From NCBI GenBank assembly GCA_017848205.1, contig JAGDDO010000549.1, forward strand, positions 1 to 5,493: a DNA stretch of 5,493 bases, written 5' to 3'. The position numbers and the translations under genes were made by a program. Positions within the stretch are counted from its first letter, which is position 1. Every line of letters begins with the position of its first letter. Source of the DNA: Oscillospiraceae bacterium. GTDB lineage: Bacteria; Bacillota_A; Clostridia; Oscillospirales; Ruminococcaceae. Under the pieces are notes generated by a model, which was not told the origin of the DNA, searched no databases, and was given only the letters and a program-made list of their open reading frames with translations. This document shows positions 1 to 5,493 of the stretch, one piece after another.

Positions 1-417
1 GCGGCTGACCTTTTTCAGGATACGTGTCTGAGGGCGTTTAAATATTACAGGAATTATGATGAGACGAAGGAATTTGACAAGTGGATATTCAGTATCTGCG
101 TGAACACCTACAGATCGGGACTCAGAAAACTTTACAGGATGAAAAAACTTGATTTTCTTTCTGCAGAGGAACATGACGACTTTTTTGCGGGTATCCCGGA
201 TACCGGAAATTCTGCTTCCCGTGAGGAATACAAGGAACTTATAAAGGCTGTAAAGAAACTTCCTGAGAAATTTCATATCGTTATCGTGCTGAGATTTTTC
301 AGCGACTTTACAGAAAAGGATATGGCGAAAATGCTCGGCATACCGGAAGGAACAGTCAAGTCCAGGATCAGCAAGGCTAAAAAACTTCTCAGAAAGGAGA
401 TGGAATGTGATGGCTGA
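1..417 (+). CDS. ECF-type RNA polymerase sigma factor (sigma-70 family), 5' end missing
   Basis: The reading frame is open from the first base, so the gene starts upstream of the window; 138 codons are present. The first ~38 residues (ADLFQDTCLRAF, then a stretch ending EFDKWIFSICVNTYRSGLRK) match the end of sigma region 2, the part that binds core polymerase and the -10 element. A GTG at 100 would cut through this domain, so it is not the start. Residues ~80-135 form region 4: the YKELIKAVKKLPEKFHIVIVLRFF helices, then a helix-turn-helix (FTEKDMAKMLGIPEGTVKSR) that recognises the -35 element. Region 3 is absent and a short linker joins regions 2 and 4, as in ECF (group 4) sigma factors. About 30-50 N-terminal residues should be missing. 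The 3' end overlaps the next gene, a putative membrane anti-sigma factor, which is the usual partner order. Which promoters it serves cannot be told from this window. Confidence 0.94.
   Translation, partial: AADLFQDTCLRAFKYYRNYDETKEFDKWIFSICVNTYRSGLRKLYRMKKLDFLSAEEHDDFFAGIPDTGNSASREEYKELIKAVKKLPEKFHIVIVLRFFSDFTEKDMAKMLGIPEGTVKSRISKAKKLLRKEMECDG
393..400 (+). promoter_or_regulatory. Ribosome binding site of the putative anti-sigma gene
   Basis: AAAGGAGA lies inside the last codons of the sigma factor gene. The AGGAG core is 7 bases from a GTG at 407 and 10 bases from an ATG at 410, both in the same frame. The ATG is preferred because it is the stronger initiation codon. The site's position within the upstream gene fits translational coupling of sigma and anti-sigma. 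Confidence 0.7.
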
Positions 418-1426
418 TAAGAATATAAGCGATGAAAAACTTGAAAGCATGCTTCGTGATCTGTACGGAACGAAACTCTCTGAAGATGAACTTTTTCACG
501 AAGATCTTTCCGCTGAAATGAACATAAAGATCAGCGAAAGCAGTAAGAAAACAAAAATCAGGATATTAAAGAATGCTGTCGTCGCATGCGCGGCTGTGCT
601 TTGTCTGACTGTGCCGTATCATTTCCTTTCAGGGCTTGGAAAAGGCGATAAAGTAGTTTTTGATTCTGAAATATCTGATAATGCGTATGATATTTCAGCT
701 GACCTTGATAAGCTAAGCGACCTTACCGGTGAAGATCTGCGTTCCTTTGACTTTGAAGTCATCACTCTGAAAAGCAGTTCTTACTACAGAAAGGTATCCG
801 AAGGAGATGCGGGTGATGAGAAGGATGTTTTAAGGGAAAGGATTTTCATGGAACTCGGCCTTGTTCCGTATGAAGATACTGAAACAGCGGGAAAAGCCCT
901 TTTCATCCGCACGATAAATGACGGAAGCAGAACAGTTTACACAAGGCAGGCGTATCTTGTTGAATACGGCCGTGACGGAGAGATCAGTCTGGAAGCATCA
1001 ACGACCGAAAAGATATCTGAAGAACAGAACCTGATAATCACATCTTCAGATGTTTTTAAAGGTTTCGATAATGCTGACGGAGGATTCAGAAATCTGGTTT
1101 CCAGATTCCAGAGAAAGAATTTCGCTGTAAAATTCGACGGCATCGAGATACGTAAGGAACTCGATACAGATGCAGAGCAAAGCGTGGAAACCGAAAGCAT
1201 CTGTGCAGTCCTGCTCAAAGAAGGAAAGCTTCAGCCGGTGGCGGTTTATTCACTTGAATATACGGTAGACGGAAAAGCCCTTTCCGGTGAAAAAATGCCG
1301 GAGCAGATAACCGCAGAATATTCCGGCGGCATCACTTCCTACAGCGCTGTTCTTGCCTACGACTGTACGTATAAAAATTCCCTCAGAATTAATAATACAG
1401 AAAACGACGGGTTATGGAAGTTTTAA
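410..1426 (+). CDS. Single-pass membrane protein, putative anti-sigma factor
   Basis: This encodes a 338-residue protein from the ATG at 410 (339 from the in-frame GTG at 407), overlapping the sigma factor gene by 8 bases. Residues 1-54 are charged, helix-forming and presumably cytoplasmic (DEKLESMLRDLYGTKLSEDELFHEDL, then a basic KKTKIRILK stretch). Residues ~55-76 (NAVVACAAVLCLTVPYHFLSG) are one membrane helix, with the basic side inside. Residues ~77-338 would be an extracytoplasmic domain of about 260 residues that I do not recognise; it is acidic and looks like mixed alpha/beta. No HxxxCxxC zinc anti-sigma motif is present; the two visible Cys around the helix (60 and 65) lie in the membrane. 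The anti-sigma role is inferred from the overlap with an ECF sigma gene, the size of the cytoplasmic head and the topology, not from sequence similarity. It could instead be a sensor of unknown type. It is followed after 34 bases by the lipoprotein gene. Confidence 0.62.
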   Translation: MADKNISDEKLESMLRDLYGTKLSEDELFHEDLSAEMNIKISESSKKTKIRILKNAVVACAAVLCLTVPYHFLSGLGKGDKVVFDSEISDNAYDISADLDKLSDLTGEDLRSFDFEVITLKSSSYYRKVSEGDAGDEKDVLRERIFMELGLVPYEDTETAGKALFIRTINDGSRTVYTRQAYLVEYGRDGEISLEASTTEKISEEQNLIITSSDVFKGFDNADGGFRNLVSRFQRKNFAVKFDGIEIRKELDTDAEQSVETESICAVLLKEGKLQPVAVYSLEYTVDGKALSGEKMPEQITAEYSGGITSYSAVLAYDCTYKNSLRINNTENDGLWKF

Positions 1427-1445
1427 ATGACAGATAAGAGATATG

Positions 1446-1450
1446 AAAGG
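1446..1450 (+). promoter_or_regulatory. Ribosome binding site that fixes the GTG start of the lipoprotein
   Basis: AAAGG stands 10 bases before the GTG at 1461. The only nearby in-frame ATG (1443) meets a TGA three codons later (1452), so it cannot start the long frame. The GTG start also puts a complete lipoprotein signal peptide at the N-terminus, which supports the choice. The core is weaker than the AGGAG and GGAAGG sites of the neighbouring genes. Confidence 0.6.
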
Positions 1451-1460
1451 ATGACAGAGT

Positions 1461-4400
1461 GTGAAAAGAAAGATATGTGCATGTATTTCATCACTTCTGA
1501 TAGCAGCGGTGATGATGAGCGGATGTGCCTTGGAGCTGAATCCGCAGAGTAAAAGTACGGATGAAGGCGTTCAGCCGTTAATGTCTGAGGACGAAAAGAT
1601 GAAGCAGGCGGCTGAACCGGTAAGTGTTTACTACGAAAGAAAGAAGCTTCTGGACAGTGGTGATTTTGAAGGTTCGGTTCCGCTTGCTGCAAACGGAGAC
1701 AGCATCTGGTATTACAAGAAGGCAGATATATACGGCTTTTATGAAACTGAAAAAGAAGTAGTTAGTTTCTGCGCTGACGCTGATACCGGTGAAGTTGAAT
1801 ATGATGAACAGCTGAACGTTCCGGCAGAAAACTATCTCAGACGTGATGATGAAAAAGTGGTTTACTGGTTTGTAAAAGACGATAAATACACGCTGAATTC
1901 CCTTGATCTGAAAAGCGGAAAAACAGAAACAGTCGATCTTGATGACACGCCGCATTATACCGGAACAGATGACGCTGGTAATATTTACATCTATTCTGTT
2001 TCCGGTGGCGGTCTTACGGTATATGATCAGTCACTGAAGGTTTCAGGGGATTACAATATTGATGCCCAGCTGACAGATATCGGATTGTCAGAAAGATTTA
2101 TTTACGGTATGTGCGTATCTCATGATGGAAAAGTTTATTTTGAGGCAGATGATAAAAATAGCTGCAGCAGCGTTTTAACCATTGATGAAAACGGAAAGCT
2201 TAAAAATCTGACCGGCGATATCTACGATATAAGAGAAGCAAACCGTATCTTTATAAACGCTGAAGGTATTATTACTCTCTGTACCGGGTACGTATCGGTA
2301 ATCTGCGATACCATAGATTCAGAAACGGGTGAAGTGCTTTACCGATATGAGCTTTACGGTGCGGAATCACTTCTTGGCCCTTCTGACAAATATGATATGG
2401 TTTATCTCGATTCGTCAGGTGTCTGCGGCTATGATTACAAAGAAGACAGTAAAGATCTGATCGTATCCGAGGAGAAAGTTCCGGGGCTGGCAACAATGTT
2501 CGATTCAGGATTTATAAACGGGAACAGGCTTTATCTCAGCTTGGTTGATACTGGTACAAACAAACTGCTGGAAGTCAGAAAAAGTACCGGCGAGATAATA
2601 AGTTCGGATGTTACAGGTGCCAGTTTAGCGACAGTTTCACCTGACGGACATCTTTATTACATTGATTCGGAATATAGGATCCAAGCTTCTGAAGAAGGAT
2701 ATACTTATGAATCTGATGCATCATCGGTTTACAGACTGAATGATGACGGAACGAGTGAACTGGTGTTTACTCTTCCAGAGTATGAAATGGAGGTTGTTCC
2801 GTCTGCATTTTGCATTTCAGATAAGGGTGAGTTTTTTATTACTTATTCCGATGAGGAGAACATAGGATGCTTATTTGTATATGATACATCCGGAAATTTC
2901 AAAACAAAGATCTACGCTCCTGAAGACAAATACAATAGTTATAAAGGACTGCCGAGAGTACGCAGAAATGAAAAAGGCGATATTTATGCAGTTGACGAGT
3001 ATAGTGCCCTCTGGAAAATAGATCAGGATAAATATGAAATGAATAAAGTCAACTGTTTTAATCTGCTGGGTATGGATAACTGGTATATGGACGGTAAGTT
3101 CGGATACGATCTGCTGTATATTGGTCTGTCCGGGATTTTCGGCTGGAAAGAAGCTGATGATTCGGTCACGGAACTGGTGCTTTTTCAGGATGCTGAAGGA
3201 ACTGTCAGTCCGTATGATTATTATGACATGGTTTTATTCAATACTGATGAAGTTTTGCTTCCTGACGGTATCATGCTTAAAAAAGCTGATGAAGCGAGAC
3301 TGACTGAGCTCAATTCAAGGAAGATAATAACCCTTGCCGTTTCAGGCAGTACCATAAAGCCTTTTGTCGATGATTTCAATACAAGCAATGATGACTACCG
3401 TATCGTTCTAAAAGATTACTTAAAATACGGGTCTACATATGACTACAACGATTTTGGCAAAGATTCTGAGCAGCTTTCAAAGGATATAGTTAATGGTGAT
3501 ATTCCGGATATTATAATGCTTGATAACATGGATGTTTCTGCGTATATTCCGAAGGGACTTTTCACAGATCTGAAAGAATTTGTTGAAAAGGATCCTGAAC
3601 TTGACATGTCGGACTTTTATCAGAATATTACTGATGAGTTTGTTTATAAAGACTGTCAGTACACTATACCTGCACTTAACAGTTTCAGGACAATATTTTC
3701 TGTCTATCAGCCTGAAAAATGGGATTACAGTGATATGATCTCGCATGATACCATAAACGAAAATTTATTTGAATATTTTTCTTCATTTAATGTTTATAAT
3801 TGGTTGCTTGCTTCATACATCGATGACTATGTTGATATGGAAGCGAAAAAATGTGATTTTGACAATGAAACTTTTGCGAAACTTATTGATTTTATAAAAG
3901 AAAACTGTAGTTTTGATGATGAATTCGATGATACGCAAACTGACAGAAGCGCTGATCTGCGAAGTGAAGAGTTTTCGTATTTCGGTGAGTATTTTCAGAA
4001 TATTTCGGGAGATTCAAGCTGGAGAACAGGTACACCGTATGTGCCTGGTTTCCCTTCAAAAGAAGGAAGCAGAAATTATATTCAGCCGGAACTGATGTTT
4101 GGTATCACGAACAACTGTGAAAATAAGGAAGGCGCATGGGAGTTTGTTCGACGTTTTCTTATCGATAAAGACCTTAACGGAGCGGTAAACAACTCTTATA
4201 CTACTTTAAACGGATTCAGCATCCGAAAGGATGTTAATGAGAACGACCTTAAAGAGACTGTGGCAGATTATGCTGAGTTCGGAGAAGATATATCTGATAA
4301 AGCAGATGAATACAGAGAATTTGTAAACGGACCGGTATTCTCAGATCTGATATATTCCGGTGTAAAGCGTATAGGAATGGAAGAAGCCGATGCGTTTTTC

Positions 4401-4481
4401 AAAAGCGAAGATATTACTGCAGAGGAGACAGCAAAGACGATCCAGAACAAGGTGATGCTGTATCTGAATGAGATTTCATAA
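1461..4481 (+). CDS. Surface lipoprotein: beta-propeller-like region fused to a family 1 extracellular solute-binding domain
   Basis: This encodes 1006 residues from a GTG start. Residues 1-21 are a lipoprotein signal peptide (KRK, then a hydrophobic run) with lipobox MSG|C, so Cys22 should be lipidated and the protein anchored on the outer face of the membrane. Residues ~50-615 carry repeated blade-like units of the form D-x-G-x-[IVL]-Y followed by beta strands: DAGNIYIYS (171), HDGKVYFEAD (221), NAEGIITLC (266), PDGHLYYID (394), DKGEFFITYS (454), EKGDIYAVDEYSALWKID (504). This suggests one or more beta-propellers. Residues ~620-1006 look like a complete solute-binding protein: KIITLAVSGSTIKPFVDDFN, YRIVLKDY, LSKDIVNGDIPDIIMLDN (672-689), GAWEFVRRFL (891-900) and a C-terminal TAEETAKTIQNKVMLYLNE. 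Such domains normally hand sugars or peptides to an ABC importer, but no permease or ATPase gene is in this window, and the ligand cannot be told. Parts of the solute-binding half (about 3700-3910) look more AT-rich than the rest. Its place behind a sigma/anti-sigma pair suggests a sensing role or a regulated output (inference). Confidence 0.9.
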   Translation: MKRKICACISSLLIAAVMMSGCALELNPQSKSTDEGVQPLMSEDEKMKQAAEPVSVYYERKKLLDSGDFEGSVPLAANGDSIWYYKKADIYGFYETEKEVVSFCADADTGEVEYDEQLNVPAENYLRRDDEKVVYWFVKDDKYTLNSLDLKSGKTETVDLDDTPHYTGTDDAGNIYIYSVSGGGLTVYDQSLKVSGDYNIDAQLTDIGLSERFIYGMCVSHDGKVYFEADDKNSCSSVLTIDENGKLKNLTGDIYDIREANRIFINAEGIITLCTGYVSVICDTIDSETGEVLYRYELYGAESLLGPSDKYDMVYLDSSGVCGYDYKEDSKDLIVSEEKVPGLATMFDSGFINGNRLYLSLVDTGTNKLLEVRKSTGEIISSDVTGASLATVSPDGHLYYIDSEYRIQASEEGYTYESDASSVYRLNDDGTSELVFTLPEYEMEVVPSAFCISDKGEFFITYSDEENIGCLFVYDTSGNFKTKIYAPEDKYNSYKGLPRVRRNEKGDIYAVDEYSALWKIDQDKYEMNKVNCFNLLGMDNWYMDGKFGYDLLYIGLSGIFGWKEADDSVTELVLFQDAEGTVSPYDYYDMVLFNTDEVLLPDGIMLKKADEARLTELNSRKIITLAVSGSTIKPFVDDFNTSNDDYRIVLKDYLKYGSTYDYNDFGKDSEQLSKDIVNGDIPDIIMLDNMDVSAYIPKGLFTDLKEFVEKDPELDMSDFYQNITDEFVYKDCQYTIPALNSFRTIFSVYQPEKWDYSDMISHDTINENLFEYFSSFNVYNWLLASYIDDYVDMEAKKCDFDNETFAKLIDFIKENCSFDDEFDDTQTDRSADLRSEEFSYFGEYFQNISGDSSWRTGTPYVPGFPSKEGSRNYIQPELMFGITNNCENKEGAWEFVRRFLIDKDLNGAVNNSYTTLNGFSIRKDVNENDLKETVADYAEFGEDISDKADEYREFVNGPVFSDLIYSGVKRIGMEEADAFFKSEDITAEETAKTIQNKVMLYLNEIS

Positions 4482-4496
4482 CTTGAAGTCAAAAAT

Positions 4497-4514
4497 AATG
4501 AGCGGCAGCTCATT
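4497..4514 (+). other. Small perfect hairpin after the lipoprotein gene
   Basis: AATGAGC and GCTCATT form a perfect 7-base-pair stem around a GGCA loop, 15 bases after the lipoprotein stop codon. No T-run follows, so it is not a terminator by itself. It may protect the 3' end of the operon message or be part of a compound termination region with the next two stems. Confidence 0.4.
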
Positions 4515-4521
4515 TACGATT

Positions 4522-4563
4522 AAAACAGCACTTTCAGCGTCAGCTGAAGGTTCTGTTTTCTCC
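4522..4563 (+). terminator. Rho-independent terminator of the sigma/anti-sigma/lipoprotein operon
   Basis: The left arm (4522-4538, AAAACAGCACTTTCAGC) pairs with the right arm (4543-4559, GCTGAAGGTTCTGTTTT) across a GTCA loop. Of 17 positions, only one is a mismatch (C against T) and one is a G-T wobble. The stem starts with AAAA and ends in TTTT, followed by CTCC and TTT, so the T-run is partly inside the stem and then interrupted. The A-run on the left could act as a T-run on the other strand, so it may be weakly bidirectional. It lies 40 bases after the lipoprotein stop. Confidence 0.72.
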
Positions 4564-4588
4564 TTTAATATTGAAAAGATTAATAATT

Positions 4589-4620
4589 AACGGTGCTCTG
4601 TTGAATTGAGTACCGTTTTA
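4589..4620 (+). terminator. Second terminator-like hairpin before the rhuM promoter
   Basis: AACGGTGCTC (4589-4598) pairs with GAGTACCGTT (4608-4617) over 10 positions with one wobble. The loop is nine bases and the stem is followed by TTA, giving a short TTTT across the stem end. It may back up the stronger stem at 4522. It ends only a few bases before the -35 box of the next promoter, so it insulates rhuM from upstream read-through. The T-run is short, so termination strength is uncertain. Confidence 0.55.
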
Positions 4621-4623
4621 CTA

Positions 4624-4652
4624 TTGCCAAAAAGTCGTAAATACAGTATACT
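4624..4652 (+). promoter_or_regulatory. Housekeeping (sigma-A type) promoter of the RhuM-family gene
   Basis: The -35 box TTGCCA (4624-4629) and the -10 box TATACT (4647-4652) are separated by exactly 17 bases. They match the TTGACA and TATAAT consensus at five of six positions each. Transcription should start near 4659, leaving a leader of about 55 bases before the ATG. The promoter lies directly downstream of two terminator-like stems, so the gene looks like an independent transcription unit. The -10 box sits inside the palindrome CAGTATACTG. Confidence 0.7.
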
Positions 4653-4670
4653 GATATATAGTTATACAGT
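4641..4670. promoter_or_regulatory. Possible operator over the -10 box: palindrome plus repeated ATACAGT
   Basis: CAGTATACTG (4644-4653) is a perfect 10-base palindrome covering the -10 box. ATACAGT occurs at 4641-4647 and again at 4664-4670, 23 bases apart, a little over two helical turns. This arrangement could bind a repressor, possibly the product of the gene itself. The elements are short and the region is AT-rich, so chance is a real alternative. Confidence 0.25.
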
Positions 4671-4700
4671 TTGAATCGAGAATGTAAAAGTGAAGAATTT

Positions 4701-4708
4701 AAGGAAGG
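4701..4708 (+). promoter_or_regulatory. Ribosome binding site of the RhuM-family gene
   Basis: AAGGAAGG ends 6 bases before the ATG at 4715, a good spacing. It supports this start, which also gives the typical family N-terminus (MSDKGEVIIYRSEDG). Confidence 0.75.
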
Positions 4709-4714
4709 AAGCAT

Positions 4715-5493
4715 ATGTCGGATAAAGGTGAAGTGATCATTTACAGATCTGAAGACGGAAATACGAAAATAGATGTAAGATTAGATGAAGATACAGTATG
4801 GCTTACACAAATACAACTTACTGAATTATATCAGACTACAAAATCAAACATAAGTGAACATATATCAAATATATTCAAAGAAGGCGAACTTGAAAAGGAG
4901 GGAGTTGTTCGGAAATTCCGAACAACTGCTTCTGACGGAAAAAATTACAACGTTATGTATTATAATCTGGATATGATCATATCTCTCGGATATCGTATCC
5001 ATTCAAAAATAGCTACAAGTTTCCGTCGCTGGGCAACTGAACGTCTTAAGGAGTATATGATAAAAGGCTTTACCATGGATGATGAGCGTCTGAAGAATTT
5101 AGGGGGCGGCGGATATTTCAAGGAGCTTCTTGAAAGAATCAGGGATATTCGTGCATCAGAGAAGGTTTTTTATCGTCAGGTGCTTGAAATTTATGCTACA
5201 AGTATAGATTACGATCCCAGGGTGGAAGAGTCGCTGCGTTTTTTCAGAAAAGTCCAGAATAAAATTCATTATGCAGTTCACGGAGAAACTGCTGCCGAGG
5301 TGATATTTCACAGAGTTGATGCAGAAAAAGAATTTATGGGACTCACAACATTTAAGGGAAATGAACCTACTTTGAATGAAGCGAAAATCGCCAAGAACTA
5401 TCTGAATGAAAAAGAACTGAGAGCTATGGGACAGATTGTATCCGGATATCTTGATTTTGCAGAGCGTCAGGCTGAACGGGAAATACCAATGAC
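4715..5493 (+). CDS. rhuM: RhuM-family protein (virulence RhuM family), 3' end cut by window
   Basis: The frame runs from ATG 4715 to the window edge without a stop (259 complete codons). The protein follows the RhuM family along its whole visible length: IIYRSEDGNTKIDVRL (8-23); TVWLTQIQLTELYQTTKSNI (27-46), a probable helix-turn-helix-like segment; EHISNIFKEGEL (48-59); VVRKFRTTASDGKNY (64-78); YYNLDMIISLGYRI (82-95); FRRWATERLKEYMIKGFTMDDERL (103-126). Further on are YFKELLERIRDIRASEKVFYRQV, ATSIDYDP, VQNKIHYAVHGETAAE, GLTTFKG and AKNYLNEKEL. Family members are usually about 330-345 residues, so roughly 70-85 are missing at the end. The name comes from a gene of a Salmonella pathogenicity island, but the biochemical role is not established. 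The N-terminal part resembles phage antirepressor-type DNA-binding domains, so a regulatory role is plausible (inference). The gene has its own promoter and is separated from the upstream operon by terminators. No frameshift or internal stop is visible. Confidence 0.93.
   Translation, partial: MSDKGEVIIYRSEDGNTKIDVRLDEDTVWLTQIQLTELYQTTKSNISEHISNIFKEGELEKEGVVRKFRTTASDGKNYNVMYYNLDMIISLGYRIHSKIATSFRRWATERLKEYMIKGFTMDDERLKNLGGGGYFKELLERIRDIRASEKVFYRQVLEIYATSIDYDPRVEESLRFFRKVQNKIHYAVHGETAAEVIFHRVDAEKEFMGLTTFKGNEPTLNEAKIAKNYLNEKELRAMGQIVSGYLDFAERQAEREIPM
4904..4926. repeat. Perfect 23-base inverted repeat inside the RhuM-family gene
   Basis: GTTGTTCGGAA (4904-4914) is followed by a single A and then its exact reverse complement TTCCGAACAAC (4916-4926). 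It lies in frame and encodes residues 64-71 (VVRKFRTT), a segment that recurs in related RhuM proteins. As RNA it could form a stem of about nine pairs with an AAATT loop, some 190 bases into the coding region. It could be a protein-binding site or an mRNA hairpin, or a by-product of codon choice over a conserved peptide. Confidence 0.6.

Noticed and set aside
10..21. Twelve-base match CTTTTTCAGGAT repeated near 3180
   Set aside because: Both copies lie in coding sequence for LFQD-like peptides, and no wider similarity surrounds them; it is most likely chance and codon use.
100..102. GTG as the possible start of a short sigma factor
   Set aside because: The 33 codons before it in the same frame encode the expected part of sigma region 2, so the gene begins upstream of the window.
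937..1218. Reverse-strand open frame of about 93 codons opposite the putative anti-sigma gene
   Set aside because: It lies wholly inside a well-supported forward gene, its Ser-rich translation has no domain character, and I see no ribosome site or promoter for it.
1443..1454. ATG in frame with the lipoprotein gene as an alternative start
   Set aside because: A TGA follows after three codons (1452-1454), so the long frame must start at the GTG 1461.
1423..1955. Overlapping reverse-strand open frames opposite the start of the lipoprotein gene
   Set aside because: The forward signal peptide, lipobox and blade-like repeats show which strand codes; the reverse translations resemble nothing and overlap each other.
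3121..3303. Short forward open frames in another frame at 3121-3303 and 3913-4095
   Set aside because: Both are nested inside the lipoprotein gene, whose frame is continuous and gives family-consistent sequence on either side, so there is no sign of a frameshift or overlapping gene.
3477..3746. Reverse-strand open frame opposite the solute-binding domain, together with similar ones at 2272-2496 and 4268-4513
   Set aside because: These are shadows of the forward gene, with no initiation signals and unconvincing compositions.

Overview
The window reads as chromosomal DNA of a low-to-medium GC Gram-positive anaerobe of the Clostridia, most likely Ruminococcus or a close relative. The reasons are: strong AGGAG-type ribosome sites; a GTG-started, lipobox-bearing, Asp/Tyr-rich surface lipoprotein; and a solute-binding-protein C-terminus ending in the TAEE-A-TIQN-V-YLNE pattern common in Ruminococcaceae and Lachnospiraceae. 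This taxonomic call is inference from style, not from a marker gene.

Region 1 (1-4481, + strand) is a compact three-gene set, probably one operon whose promoter lies upstream of the window. It starts with the 3' part of an ECF-type RNA polymerase sigma factor (1-417). An overlapping gene follows for a single-pass membrane protein in the anti-sigma-factor position (410-1426). After 34 bases comes a 1006-residue lipoprotein (1461-4481) that joins a beta-propeller-like N-terminal half to a family 1 extracellular solute-binding domain. No ABC permease or ATPase gene accompanies it inside the window. The simplest reading, which is inference, is an envelope signalling unit: sigma factor, membrane-bound regulator, and a surface protein that is either the ligand sensor or the regulated output.

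Region 2 (4482-4714) is intergenic. It holds three successive hairpins: a small perfect one, a 17-position terminator-like stem, and a second terminator-like stem. After these comes a good housekeeping promoter (TTGCCA, 17-base spacer, TATACT) for the next gene. A short palindrome and a repeated ATACAGT lie around its -10 box.

Region 3 (4715 to the window end) is the 5' part of a RhuM-family gene, cut by the window edge. It is an independent transcription unit with its own promoter and a strong ribosome site. Inside it lies a perfect 23-base inverted repeat. RhuM genes are often found in accessory, prophage-like or restriction/defence neighbourhoods, so the sequence just beyond the right edge may belong to such a region.

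There are no tRNA, rRNA, CRISPR or IS features that I can support. The reverse-strand open frames are shadows of the forward genes.
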